64,000 nucleotides of DNA from Linyphia triangularis (taxonomy: Eukaryota > Arthropoda > Arachnida > Araneae > Linyphiidae). Both the position numbers and the translations under genes were made by a program. How positions within the stretch are numbered: position 1 is the stretch's first letter; each line of letters starts with the position of its first letter. Under the pieces are notes generated by a model. That model saw only the letters and a program-made list of their open reading frames with translations, was not told the DNA's origin and made no database searches. This document shows, piece by piece, positions 11,901-26,900 of the stretch. The stretch spans positions 10,135,401 to 10,199,400 of the forward strand of contig OZ021722.1 in NCBI GenBank assembly GCA_963978545.1, in the 5' to 3' direction.

Positions 11901-14900
11901 TTTTTATAAAAGGGGTCACAGAAACACATTTATGTCTGTGATAAAAAAAAAACTATGAAAGAAAAATCTATGAAAATAATGTAACCATGGAATTAACAGC
12001 ATTGATTAGCAGTCAAGTAGCTAGCAATTCAAACGCAGAAGCAACCCCTTTTTTTCTCCACTTATTCATTATTTTTGAAACTACACAACATTAAGACGAT
12101 ATTTCTTTATGAAAAAGAAATGTTCTCTTAATGTTATACAACTCTTTACAATCTTTTCAGGAGATTGCAGAGAGTCCATGTGAAATCAAACTCAGGACCT
12201 TTTGCACACTAGGCAAGCATTTAGCTCTGAGCCATGAGTCTAGCAAGGATATGTTGGATTTCTCATTTTTAGACACTGTATCATCTTCGAGACGATTGAA
12301 TGACGTGATTGACGCCGCCCACTTCAGGTGTTTCGTCATCGACTGCTTTGGTGGGCAGTTCATGCCTACCCTGCACTTAATCACTCATCCAGCACATCAA
12401 TACACGATGGTATTTAAGAATATGTTTTGAATGTTTGGTGTGCACTTCGTTTTGAGTTATTATTAAAAGAGTATCAAATAAAAAATAATTACAACAAAAT
12501 AACACGGCTCTCTGACTCTGCTGTGTTTTATTTTACTCAAAAGTTTTTTGATTATGAGAAGGAGGTGCAAGAGATTTGCATTTTAAAACGAATTAAGAAA
12601 CACTCACCGTATATGGAGAGCGAGAGCACGAGGATGATACTGAGCCAAATCATGGGCATTGCAATCCACCGCATCAGAACGATCCACACGAGGGAGATGA
12701 GCATGGAGAACACGAGGCCACTGCAACAGAAAAACAATGTCCATTAACCAGATATTTTCCCAACCAACAATCTTCGCAATTGAAGAGGAAGTATTGGTAA
12801 GAATCATTCCCTATACTCACTTTGTCACAATCTTCTAGCCCAGTGCATTTAGAAACTACTTCTCCAAAAAAAATCTCGAAATTTGGTATGTAGGTACGAA
12901 AATGATCTCTTAATGAAATGACAAATTAAAAACTCAAAAATAATGCCTAAAATATTTTATTTTATAAATGAAAATTAAAAAAAGCAAAAGAGTTATTGCA
13001 GTTGGAACCACAGCATAGGCACTGATGTAAGGATTTCAAAAAAAGGGCTCCCACTCAAATTAAAGAATGAAAATCAATGACTTTTAAGAACCTAAATAAT
13101 GTTTTTAAGGACCTTTGAAAATTTGTTTTCAGGCATCATGTCTATATATAAATTGTTAATAAAGTATATTCTACCAAAAAAGTTACAAGTTGGTGGATGC
13201 ATAGTACAAATATGTCAGAGAATTCCGATACAATACAAATAAGATGTGGTCAAGCAGGGATAGCAAGTCCGAGTTGTATTTTTGTAACTTTTGCAGTTGA
13301 ACACACAACATTTGCAAAAATTGAGGACTTTTAAGGACCTCTAAGCATTTTCAATGACTTTTAAGCAATTTCAAGCACTATTAAGGCCTTGAAAACAAGT
13401 TCAAAAATATGAAGCACTTTTAATGACTTTCAATGACAGTGGGAGCCCTGAAAAATAAATATATAAGATGCTATTTTTGAGATTTTAATTTATGTCATTT
13501 AATTAAGTGATCATTTTTGTAGTACCTACTCACCAAATTTCAAGGTTTTCTACAAAGTAGTTTGTAAATGCTAGATGATTGTAACAAAGCGAGTATAGGG
13601 AATTTTTCTTACTAGGACTTCCTTTTAAGTGCTTGTTAATTCTGCTAACTTTTCAGCTGAAGTTATAGAATGACTAACTTAAAATTTAAAAGGTGCTTAA
13701 TTGGTTTGGGTATTATTCGTCTTTCTATAATCATCCTCTGACTGACTTATTGATTACCCTTTTATTTAATTACTTTTTTAAATCATTACAATAGATAATT
13801 TGTTACAGTTAACTAACGGTTTAAATATGAGGCCTTGGAAGGGGGAACTCCACAAAAGGTGGTTGTTAGAAAAGTTTTGCATGCATTGGTTTTCCCATGC
13901 TTGGTATTTGAGGGGGAAAGAGGGGTGAAATCAACAATATACCTTTATAATCTGTAATGGGTCTATATTTAGATGGCGTAAAAAATTACTCTTTAGCCTG
14001 ATATTGAGTTTGCCAACAATGCTTCATACATATTTCGAGGTTTAAACAAGGGAAAAACATAACAGATACTTATTGGTCAATACTCAATTTACAATAAATC
14101 AGTTTAGCAATGGTAAAGGTCATTATGCAATCTTCAACAACAATTTTAAATTATTTTTTTATAATAAGAATAGTGGAAATTTTTTGGAGTCATAATATAA
14201 AATCTGAATTGAGAAACTGTTTTTAATACACTGTTATTAACATTGACACTGTTTCTAATGTTGTGCAGATTACAGTTCTAAATTATAAGCTCGACAGAAA
14301 TAAATTCTGAAAATTTTCAAATTGAAACAGATTACATTTTTCCTGATAATTTGTAGTCAATTTAATTTTAAAAGGTGAATTTTCTGAAGACAATTGATTG
14401 AACTCAATCAAACAATTTCTTTTTGTGAGCATACAAATGGATGGAATCTAAAACACACTTCATTCATCCAAAAATATGTAATTTACAGTTTCCTTGTTTT
14501 GAATTCAAAGGAGAAGTATTTTTAAGTTCTCCGATAACACTCCCACACTTTTACATATACGAAAGGGATTAAGACGAAACTTTATGTTCAAAACTAATGT
14601 TCTCATGCCACCTGGTGGCATTTGAAGGGAGCTACATGTCTGTCATTTGCCACGTAAGTTTTCTTTGTTTATTATTGAATTCTCTATATTATACATTTTA
14701 TTTTACATAATATTATTGTTGGATAAAATAAACGCAGGCATTTTCGGCTTTGTGTTATTTAAAAACTAAGTCATTAATAAATTTTTTATTAAGTTAACGA
14801 AGATGAACCTATTTATTATCTATATAGCCTGGTCACAAATATATGGTCAAAGGCCGAGCCCAACTCGAAGAAAACATTATATCTAAAAATTAAGTGACTT

Positions 14901-17900
14901 AAAAGTCTTCAAATAAAATCTTTGATTTTGAAATTTAGAATGGCCGAGCATTCCAAGGATGCTTTTGCATTACTAGAACAGAAGGACTATTTATCTTGGA
15001 AAACTCGTCTGAAGGTTATTATCGAGGATAAATGTTATGAATTTATCACAGCAATGATACATCCATCTAGTGTATATGAAAAAACAATTCATTATTTCTT
15101 TTTTGGAACTTATTTCAATCAGAAACATTAGATTGAATTTTAAGCAAGGAGTATTGTATCTGTATATTCTGCCACAACAACACAATACAGAATTTGCAGC
15201 AATCTGCGAGTGGTAGCAAACCTAAGGGGTGTATTCCAAAGAAGAATATGGGAAACTTTTTTTTTTTTAAACCAAAAAAGGGTTTTGAGAAAACAATTAC
15301 AGCAAACATCCCCAAAGAAAATTAGTAAAAATATATGTATTTTTAAAGGGTTTTAAATAACACCAAAATTTTTTGTTATACAATACTGTCTTAAGAAGAA
15401 CTCCTAGTAAGGATCATTCCCTATACTCACTATGCTACAATCTTCTAGTCCAGTTCATTTAGAAACTACTTTGTAGAAAATCTTCACATTTGGTGAGTAG
15501 GTATGAATATGATAACTTAATGAAATTATATAAATTGTTTTCATTTAATGTATATCTATTAAAAATGAATATTAAAAAGGCAAAAGACTATTGCATTAGA
15601 GCCACTGCATAGGCATTGATATCGCACCTACTTGGTTAACTAAGGTTTTATACAAAGTAGTTTCTAAATGAACTGGGCTAGAAGATTATAACATAGTGAA
15701 TAATCCTTATCAGGAGTTCCTCTAAAACATAAAATTTCTCAGATTTTGCTAAATATAAAACTAAGAATGTCTTCTAAGTTCATTTTTATCCTAGTGGTTC
15801 CTTTTACAGGGATGAGAGTGATCAGAGAGCAAAAAGAAGGAAATCCAAAAATTCGTTAAAAAAGCTCGCGGAAGGAATACACAAAAAATCTACAAAATAA
15901 GTATGCAGGAAAGATGATTCAATAATTTTAAAGATACAGTGAAATTTCTCATACTATATAATAATTACATTTCAAATATTAGGAGTTAGTGAAGTAATCT
16001 GTGAGGAAAGGGGAGCTAAGAGGGAAAATCTTTTGTTTAGACATGAGGAAAAGTATACTTTTTGCAGGAAAAACTGGTTCAGATAAAAAAAAAATGCAGA
16101 TCCTTAAAACAGAGACAAAGAGGAGGAAAATTTTACATAAAAAACCAAAAAGGAGGAAATCCTCCAAAAGGAGGAAAACTGTCATCCCTGCTTTTATGAT
16201 ATCCTATAAATGAATTATATTAAGAGGCAAACAATAATTGGCTGAGAACAGAATCAATGCTTCTACTTACGCAATCAGAAACTTCCAGGAAGTCTTGAAG
16301 TCAGAAAACACTTTCTCTCCTACTTCTCCAAGACTCAAGAACTGGGCAAGGTGACTGCGCATAAAAGATATCACATTAAATAATAGTTTGTTGTGATAAG
16401 AATAAAAAAGAAATTGAACTATATAAATAAAACATTTTTTGAATAGTTTAAAAAACAACTACAATAGAGTCCCAATCATTCGAGTTAATGTGAACCAAAA
16501 CTAACTTGTTTAAAGTGAAAATTGGAAATAAAATAATTTAAATATATATTTTTACAAATATAAATGTTATACAAATACACCACATGCAATCCATATTGTT
16601 ATATTTCAAGAGTTATTTTACTTAAAAACGTCCTGTTTTTTGTTTTACGCTGTTTTGTCATTTTTCTAAAGCAAAGTTTCACCATTTTTATTTAAGGATA
16701 ACAGGATTGCTGGCGTAGCTTCTTGCTATTCTATAAATTCACTAACACTTTTGATAGCTTTTAGGTTTATCTGTATGGGAGAGTTTTCGTATGCTGATTT
16801 TCAATTGCCACTGTTTTCATTATTAGGGAGGTGTGCGATACAATGAAAAGTAATGGGGATGAATGTGCCAGCAAAATGCTTCTGTTAAAAAACTAAACGA
16901 CGTACAAGTTGACACATGCAAAATACAAATATATCAAGGCAAATCCGGAGCAACGCAGATAAGTGGTGGTCTCGAGCAAATAAGCAAATGAGAGTTGCTC
17001 TACAAATATTGCCGTCGGACACACAACATCAATAAAAATTAAGGTCTTTTGGGGAAACTCAAAGCATTTTCAAGTACTTTTAAGGCCTTGAAAACAAGTT
17101 TAAAAAGATATTAAGCAATTTTAATGACTTTCAATGACTGTGGGAACTCTGTTTTACAGGGAATTACAAAAAAAAAAAAGTAGTTGGTAAGGACTTTTAA
17201 GAACCACCGCAAAGACATTATTAGTGGGAATAATGCTATTACTCTGTGGCGTTCTTGACGGCCTCCACTGTCAGTCCGTCGTCATTGTGATCTTTCAGGC
17301 TTTGAATCCTTGACGTACTCTTGGGAGGAGCCCTTGAAGAATAAATCAGGAATGCACCGACCCAACACTGGAATACACACAAAAGAACTACAGGCGGGAA
17401 AACATGAGCATTTTAAAGTCTAAAAAGTAGATTTCCAATCCTAAATTTGGCCTATCTCATACTTTGCACCAGGCTGGTTGGTTGGTTGTATTCAGATTAT
17501 CTGGCGCCGTCAGCAACACGAGGGCTATAATGCGCCGAAACATTCGTCATTAGACAAGCCAACATACATTTACAAACACCCAGGCCAACACGGGACTCGA
17601 ACCTGCAACCTCGCGTACTTTGCACCAGGAATTAAGCTGTAGGAACTTTATTTTAGCAAAATGCTTAAGAACGTTCTCAAATTAGAAAATGTGGTTTAGC
17701 TATTTTGTTAAAACATTTAACAGCAATAATAACTATTTACCCACATCCTTTCCAACACTAAATTTGGCATGCCTTATACTTTGCACCAGGAACTAAACTT
17801 TAGGAGCTTTTTTAAGAAAATGTTTAGGAATGTTCTCAAAGTCTAAAATTAGAAAATGTGGTTTAGTTTTTTGCTAAAACATTTACATGCCAAAAAATTT

Positions 17901-20900
17901 ACATTTTTTGTTGTCCACAGATTAGTCATTGACTTAAAAGATCAAGCAAGCTGAAGGGCGAAAAGTATTTTTTAAGCTGATATTTGGTATAAAATAGCTT
18001 TATATTTAATATTAATAAAGATTCAAAAATCAAAAGTGAATTATTTTAAATTAAACATCAAAATTAACAGAACTCACAATCATTTCAACATTTTGCTAAA
18101 AAGGTAACTTGTCACTTTAGTTCTTTTATTAAAGAAATTTTGTACCACATTACATTTCAGAACCGATAGCAACCCTACAAAATTGGGTAATACTTTTACA
18201 AATTATTTTCAATTGAATCCCTTACTATTGAACTGATTAATGGCAAACTATCACTTGCAAAATATCCTACAAAATTCTGAACTTCATAAAAAAAGCAATG
18301 GATAGCAAAAAAAAAAAAATTTAGAAATTAAACAACAATATAAATTATATAGACAAACTGGTGAATCTAAATAAATCCAGTCTTCTGACCTTTTATATTA
18401 TATTCAAAGAACTGAAATTTTGTTAAAAAAAAAGCAAAATTCAGGGTTTCTGCTGAACAGTACATTGTCTATTTATCACAAACTAGAAGTTTATTTTTAA
18501 TTACTTGATTGTGTGTTTCAAGCAATTTAATTTGCCTGATAATTTCAGTCACAATTTAATAATTTTACAATAATTGAATTATAAAAGATTGAAAACTATT
18601 ATAAAAAAAAATAAACTATCACACAAAAAGTGAATTTTGATTGGTTTTCCAAAAATATAATATTTTTTTGGAAAAGAAAAAGATTAAAAAATCAAAATAA
18701 ACAATTCTTTATCCCTCCACAAAATAGGGATTCCTGGACTTGAACAAAATGATAAAATAGAACACACTGGAAAACATGATTTCTTGATCGTGGAATTTTC
18801 TTTTACCATTTTAAAATATTAACACTATGCTGTCAGGTGGCACCATGTTGGTGTCCAGGGAAAACTATCGGGCAAATACTACCAAAGTAAAACTTGAAGA
18901 TTTATGAACACAGAAAAACTGCAAACAGGCAAAATGATCTGAACCAATCATATCGGTGAAAAACATAAGAATCCCGATTAGATGTGCGGACGGCATAATA
19001 TTAAATGACGGCAAAACTTAATTTATAGCAGTTTGTTATTCAAGCAACTTCTTTCATATTGTGGGGAGCTTCTTTGCATTTGAGCTAAACAAAAGAAATA
19101 AAAAAAAAATGTCAAATTAGTTCTTTCATAGAAAATAATAAAGACCTCAAATTTTTTTGGGTAATTTAGAATTTTTCCCTTACATTTTTGTGCAAATATA
19201 GAACCTCAAACTTTGAACAAAAAGAAAAAGGACATCCAACAACAAACGATTGATATTAATTCAGTATCTTGCATTACTTACAAAAGTCCTTTTAGTCTGT
19301 AAGTAAGAGGTCACACATAAACCTCCACAAGCAAATGTAATAGAGTTAAAAGTAAATCAAGTTTGCACAGTAGGCATACAATTTAAACTCAATACATTAA
19401 TTCACTTTTTGTGCTATTCAGTTTATATAAAATACACATTAGAAATACTAAGTAAAATACACTATTTATGCTACTATTTCTAGAAATACAAAATATTTGA
19501 AAAGAAGTTTGAAACAATATTTTATGCCAAAATAAATGTAAACATAGAAGAGGATCATGCAAATATTAAATATACAAACACAAAAAATTTTTAAATAAAA
19601 ATAAAATATAAAAAAAAGTAGTATTTACTTAATTATTATTAGCTATAAATAGTAAATTGACTTAATTGATAAAATGGCAAAGACAACTTTAATTTTACCA
19701 ATTTTACAAATGATATAAAAGTTATTAAAGCATTTAAAATTTATCATGCAATTAACATTTAAAAATCTTCAACAAAACTCAAAAAAACTATATTTAAAAA
19801 ATTTCTACATTCTTAATTTTTCAAAACAACAAAACTCAAAATAAGCGGTTATCTCCAACAAAATTTTTTTTTAAATCCTTTTATGTAAAGGTCAAATAAA
19901 ATGAAAACTTTAATCTAAAAAGTGCAAGATTTTTCATACAGGCAATATTTTAATTAGTTATAAATATTAATAAATCAAATCTTTCAAATCAATGATTGAA
20001 ATTTTTTTAGTATACTGATAATCTTATTCTAAAAATCAGGAAAAACTAATATTTTTTTTTCAAGCATGCTTCCGTAACAACCAATATTCAAAGAAATTAA
20101 AAAACAATTGAAACAAAAAATATGAGTGTGTGTCTAGATTTCAAACTTGCACAGTGCTTGGTTAAAAACATACAATAATATGCAAGCCACAGATAAAACT
20201 TTCCGAAACCAAACGTAAAAACAAAATTAGGAACGGGCTGAGCGATCACACTGATGTTCAAAGAACCATGCAACATGCTTCACTGTATTTCATTACTCAC
20301 GCATGTTCTTAACCTGTGAACCGTACGGAAAACCACCAACTACTTCAGATGCGATGGCTGATGGCAAAAGAGAAAGATAGTTGAAAAATACATACATATT
20401 AGGGCAAATGTATTCAACCAACTCAAGCTATCAAACACTACTAAATCATTTAAATAAATTCACTACATTGCACAGTGACATACAATACACTTTGGGTAAC
20501 AGCTCAAAATAGCTCCTTCAGAGTTCCCACCCAAATCACAGAATGAAAATCAATGACTTTTAAGGACCCAATTAATGTTTTTAAGGACCTATGAAAATTT
20601 GTTTTCAGGCATCATGTCTGTATTTAAATTTTTAATAAAGTATATTCTAAAAAAAAAGTTATAAGTTGGTGGATGCATAATACAAATACGTCAGATAATT
20701 TCGATACAGAGCAGATAAGTGTCGGTCAAGCGGGGATAGCAAGTCTGAGTTGTATTTTTGTATTTAATAAGTTCTGCAGTTGGGCACACAACATCCTCAA
20801 AAATTAAGGACTTTTAAGGACCTCTAAGCATTTTCAAGCACTTTCAAGGCCTTGGAAACAAGTTAAAAAATATTAAGCACTTTTAATGACCGTGGGAACC

Positions 20901-23900
20901 CTGACAGAGCTAGATAAAAAAAAAAAGTACCACATAGAAAGGAAATACGCTCCCTTTTACAGAAAATTGCGCAGCATTTTTTTCCTATGGTAAAATTCCT
21001 ACGTGTTGGTGGCTTTAAATGTATATTTGACCAAGTTAAATTAATTATTTTGTCATATAACTTTGCAAACAAGTAATTTTATGTAAAACAGAAACATAAC
21101 TATTAGATTCATCTTAATTTTATAATTCTTATTTATTTAAAACAAAGTTAAAAGAGGCAAAATGTCCAGTCTGTGTACCAGAGAATTGGTCGTTATTTTG
21201 CCACTTTATTGAGCATATATTGCAGTGCAATTCTGGTCAACATAATCTTAGGAAGAATATTGATTAGCTTGAAAAAAGTTTCAGCATATACAGGGATCAT
21301 ATAACTTTTAAAAAGTAAAAAAAATAAGTAGTTTTCAGGATAGGTAGTTTGAAGTTTTATAAGGACGTTTCATAAATTTGTAGTGACAAAAATTCGTTGT
21401 AAATTCCAAACTTAGCATTACAGGAATCAAATACAATAATAGAATTTTATTTATAACTTGGGCAACTTTTATTCTTATGAGTGAGGAAAGTCCATCCACA
21501 CTTGAAGTAAAAAAAAATTAAATCTTCCTGGAGATAAGGCTACTCCAAACAACTTGGAAGATAAAACTGCTCCACCAATAAAAGAGGGTGTGCAAACTTG
21601 TAGAAGGAGTAAACAGAAATCAAATTTCGAATGATTAAAAAAAGTTAAAAGAAAACCAACATCGAAAATTAAGGACTCTTATAAGGACCTACCAAAAATA
21701 AGTAGTTCTTAAGGACATTTTAAGGACCGTGCAAACCATGATATAGAAAGAAAAACTATACCAGGGGACTGGAGTTTGGATTATGCTGTCATACTGAGGC
21801 ACTTAAATATGTATGGAAGATCCAGAGGAGATTTAATTCAGGTTGTTCAACAGGACAATTGCAGTACAATACAGAGAACAGGACAAGAGGTCATGCATAG
21901 TTATTTGAATTGAATTTTAACTTGGAAAACAGGAAACATAACTTTTACAACAGACAATTAAAAAAAAAATACTTTTACAATGATATTGAACAATCTGCCA
22001 GACCACTTTGTAAATTGCACTGGTGTGTGTTTGTAGTTAGTGGAAGTATTTGATTCAACAATTCACCACTTTTAAGTCTTAGTCACTTTTAAGAATTTAG
22101 AGCAAAAATTTCTTTAACACAAATACCTTTTAAAGCAAGGTTGTAGAAGACGAAATTTGCAATTAAATGATTCTAAATTGCATGGTGGGTTACAGTTCTC
22201 ATTCTGAGAAACCTGTATCCATAGATTAAAAGGAAGTCCTAGTGAAAAACTCGCTAGTCCTTAAACTCGCTATGTTACACTCTTCTAGCCCAGTGCATTT
22301 AGGAACTACTTTCTATAACCACCTTGACATTTGGTGAATAGGCACAAAAATGACCACTTCATGAAATGACATAAATTAAAAAACTAGAAAATAGTGTCTA
22401 ATATATTTTATTTTATAAATGAAATTAAAAAAAAAAAAAAAAAAAAAAAAAGATTATTGCACGTGGAGCCACTGCATAGGCATTGAAGCAAGGATTTCAA
22501 ATATAAATATTCGAAGCTATTTCAGAGTATTTATTTTATGTCGTTTCATTAAGCGATCATTTTCGTACCTACTCACCAAATTTCAAGGTTTTACACAGTT
22601 TGTAAATGCACTGGGCTAAAGGATTCAGCCATAGCCATTTAAGGGAATGATTCAACTTTCTCTTAAAAAACAGGAAAGTTGGGTCTGTAGAATTGTATTC
22701 ACTTAAATCAAATACTTACTATGTGAGCTCTGGAGGTAGAGTGTAGCACAGTGTCCCCCTTCCACTAGTTCTTTCAAACTCTGAAAGAAGAAAAAAAAGA
22801 ACATAAGAGTCTTATTGAGATTCATGTTGCAAATCAAACTGCACAGCAAAGATAAAAATGATTCCTTCTAACTTAAAATGTGTTAGCTTCTTATTTTCAT
22901 GGATCTAGTGACTTAAATCACATAGGTGTGATATTTTCAAATATTAGTCACACCCCATTTCTTAAGGCACACCTACACACTTGAATTTTTTTTTTTAATC
23001 ATCATTTTAAAAATCTGATTTTTTTACACCTAAAAGTGCATAATTAGTAATTACAGGGTTTCGGACAAAATAAAATGTAGTGAATCCATGACTTTCCAAG
23101 AACAAAACAAATAATTTTAAATGACGCAAGAAATTGCATTGCAAATTGCATTTTGTTATCACAAAAAACAAAGAAAAGAAAAAAAAACTTATGAATTTTA
23201 CAATAACTAATCATACCATAAAATAATTTCGGTAAAGTTTTATTTCATAACAAGTAAAAAATCCTTGTTTCAGTAACAAAGATACCAACAATGCAAAACA
23301 GTAGAGCATTTGAGCACTTGTGAACTTGAGAAAGAAGGCAAAAGAAAAAATATATAAATTGTAAATGCAAGCTGATCAAATCAGTTCAATTTAGTTCTTA
23401 TATTATGAATTTTTTTCACCTATGAGATCTTACTCCTGTGATGTCACAAGTTTGGAGTTCAGAAATGTTTACATTAGTCGACAATTGTTGTCGAAATGTA
23501 AATAAAAACTTAGATCATCGATGAGATGAAAAGCGATCTTGCCATTTATCACGTCATAGTGACATGATTTTAATTAAAATGTTTAGCAGTCCATGACATT
23601 CACTGTTATACCATGACTTATGGTCAATTTTTTGCTCAAAATTATGACTTTCCAGGACAAAAATTACCCAATGTCCAAATTCCTGACTTTCCATGACATT
23701 TCCCGACTTTTCATAAGCAGGGAAACCCTGTAATTATGTTTACATTGAAAAAAGTTTAGTTTTACACAAAAACTAAAAAGCTAATTAAAATTTAAATCAT
23801 TAATTAACAAATTTTTGAACAGTGATTGCTCAAATTTAATCAGCCCAAGAAATAAAACTGTGGTCGGAAATGGTTAGTAATATTATTCTTAATATTTTGA

Positions 23901-26900
23901 TCTTTCATATTTAAGTTTCTAAAATATCCTTTTTTTTAATAGAATTTTTTCAGTTTTGAAAGTAATAAAAATTACAATTTTTCTAAAACATTTTGTCTTT
24001 AAAAATCTGGCAAATTTTATTTTATTTTCCAATCTGAGGGTCACAACATTTCATAGTTAAAACATCTAACAGTTAAGTCTTTCTTTGGCAGTACAAAATA
24101 AAAAAGCACATTTTCTTATGCGATCAATTGACAGTAAAAGACTTCGCAGTAAACATTGTCACAATGAACTATATATCGTTGTAATGGTTGTGAAGTGGCT
24201 TTACACCAAGAACGTAGTCAATATTTTCATACAAAATAAGACATTAAATAAATGTATGTACTTACATAGTACCAAAAGTTTATATTTTTGAAAAAAAGCT
24301 TTAAAATATCGCCTACAGTTAATTACAGTCGTTGAGTATTCAACATTAACGAAATCTGAATTTCTTGAAAACCGCCGATTTTTACTCGGTTTTACGCTGA
24401 CGTTGCGCCAACGCAACAGTTATTTTCTCTAAAGGTAAATAAAATATTCCAACTTTTTCTTTAAATATGTTATATATGACCCTAAAATCACAAATGTTAT
24501 AAATACTGACCATGATTTTTAAGGATTTCGAGTTTTGGCGGTTAATGGGTCAAATAAACCTATTTTGTTATTTGCTTTTTCATCCCCAGTACAAGGCACT
24601 TACTTTCTCTTTCTTTTTGATGTCGTACTCGCAAATCAGTTTTTCTTTGACGTCTTCCGAGAGGTAGGGGGAAGCATAGAACGTCTCATTCGGACACTTT
24701 TCCACACACACCTGAGAAAAAGAGCATGTTCTGTGTCACACAACGTGATTAGTAATATAACACATAAAAACAAAGTTTTTAAGATCAATCCTTTATATAC
24801 ATTGCAGTTTTTATATTCATTAACATAGCGCTCATTCTGTTGTCAGCATGTGCTTCGTGGTGGCTTCTAATTTTAAACATCAAAAGCATCTCTATTAGCA
24901 AAGAACTAGGTTTCAAAATTTAATTATTAAAAATTAACGTGAATTTATGCATTCATGTCAAAATATATTTTATTTATTCTGAAACAATTTTAGTAACAGG
25001 AAAGAGATTAAAAAAATGATTGGTTAAAATTCTTTCACTTACAGCATTACTAAACAAAGCAACGTCATTTAATTGATTGCACCATACTCCATAATAAATT
25101 TATGTGTTCACATCCAATTATCATTTTATTCGGATTAAAATTCTTTCACTTACTGCACTACTAAACAAAGCAACGTTGTTGAATTGATTGCCCCATACTC
25201 CGTAGTAAATTTATATGTTCACATCCAATTACAATTTCTTTTATTCGGATTAAAACAATTTTAGCAACAGGAAAAGAGTTTCAACAATATTCAGTTAAAA
25301 TTCTTTGACATACAGCGTTACTACGCAATACGAAATTGAATTGATTGTACCACACTTTATATATAAAAAAATGTATGAAGTCACGTCCATTTATCTTTTA
25401 TTTATTCCGATTAAAATAATTTTGATACAAAAAAGAGTTTCAACAATGATTGTTTACATTGGCTTGATTAGTATTCCAAAATGATCATAAAAACATGTGT
25501 AAAAGCGACCTTTTAGTGAAAGTGACAGACCACAAAACTTGATAGAATGTATTGTCATCGACATCCAATTTATGTGCCAAGTTTCAATCTGATCAGTGGT
25601 GGTTTCGGTGGATAGTTTTGCAGATCGAATTCAAAATCGAAAATAATAAAAAGGACTTAAGAAGAATGATTCTAAACATTTGGATAGGTTAGTGTAGACC
25701 TCAAGACTACCAAGATCTTCTGACATAATGCAAACTCATGGCACAAATAATTCCTTAGTAAGTAAATGGTCCTAGGATCGACTCCTGTTTGGAGTCGAGC
25801 ATAATTTTAAGAAAATGAATAAACCCTACACCAACTGTGACAAAAATTGTCTCCCAATTAATTAGAAATGGCTTGTTTACAAAAATTGCAGGGTAGGAAT
25901 TTTCACTTCTATCTCGCATTTAAGATACAAATAGGGGGCAATTACAGTTACATCAAGATATCCTGTAGTTTTAACAATGTTTTGGCGCAGAGCATGCAGT
26001 TTCAACAATATTTTACTCTAGTGTAACTCTTGCATCAGCAAAGTTTATATCCATTTCTTTTTTTTTATTCAAGCAATCTCCAAAGATTGTTTTCGAGAAC
26101 TATAAAATTCAATACCAATTCCTAAGTACAGTGGAATTTCGAACCATAGGCATCACATGTTATTTAGCTAACGAATTTTTTCATAGGCTATTTCTGAAAA
26201 ATTATTTTGATCAAAAACTTTTATTAACAAAATTGTAAAACATTTTACTAATTGACAAGGTTTCCTATTTGTTTTGACTTTTTGTCTCGAGTACTGACAA
26301 CCTAAATTGAGTGCAACTGTAAAATTAAGAATATAAATGTATGTTACATACAGAAGTCAGTTTAAGGTAATATATAAGTATAATTATTAAAAGAGTTAAA
26401 TGTTTAAGAAATTAATAAAAAATAATAATGAAAACAACTTATTATGTTTGCAAATATATACTTATATGAAAAAGGATGCACCTTTTCTTAATAAAAACAG
26501 CTGCAAAATTTTATCGATAATACTAATAGTCCGAGAGGCGACGGCAATTTTTGGACCCCATCGAACATCATTCTGAATTTTTTATAGAAATTGGAGAAAA
26601 GTGAGTAGATTAGGAAACCACTGGTCTGCCGTGGCAAAAATGGCCGAAACTGATCAATAATCGACTTGGAATGAGTTGAACTAAAATCCTATTGCCAAAT
26701 ATATCATAACTTGCCAAAAAGAGAACAAACTTTTTCGTCTGACAAACCACTGCATTTTGATTTTCAATGAGAAAAAGGGCAAACGATTTCTGATCTCTGG
26801 CTCAAAAAACTAGTACCTTTTAAAAGTAAGCCAAATTACCGACATTAGTTACGTCATCAGTGACGCAATGTGTATTACCAACTTAGCTCCCTTTTAATAG

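Noticed and set aside
12427..12747. 106-codon plus-strand open frame
   Set aside because: Antisense to SLC44 exon 11.
16001..16213. Lysine-rich 70-codon open frame
   Set aside because: Produced by a run of AGGAGGAAA-like repeats, with no domain or splice context.
24535..24828. 97-codon plus-strand open frame
   Set aside because: It is the antisense shadow of SLC44 exon 6, whose minus-strand reading matches the family and has proper splice sites.
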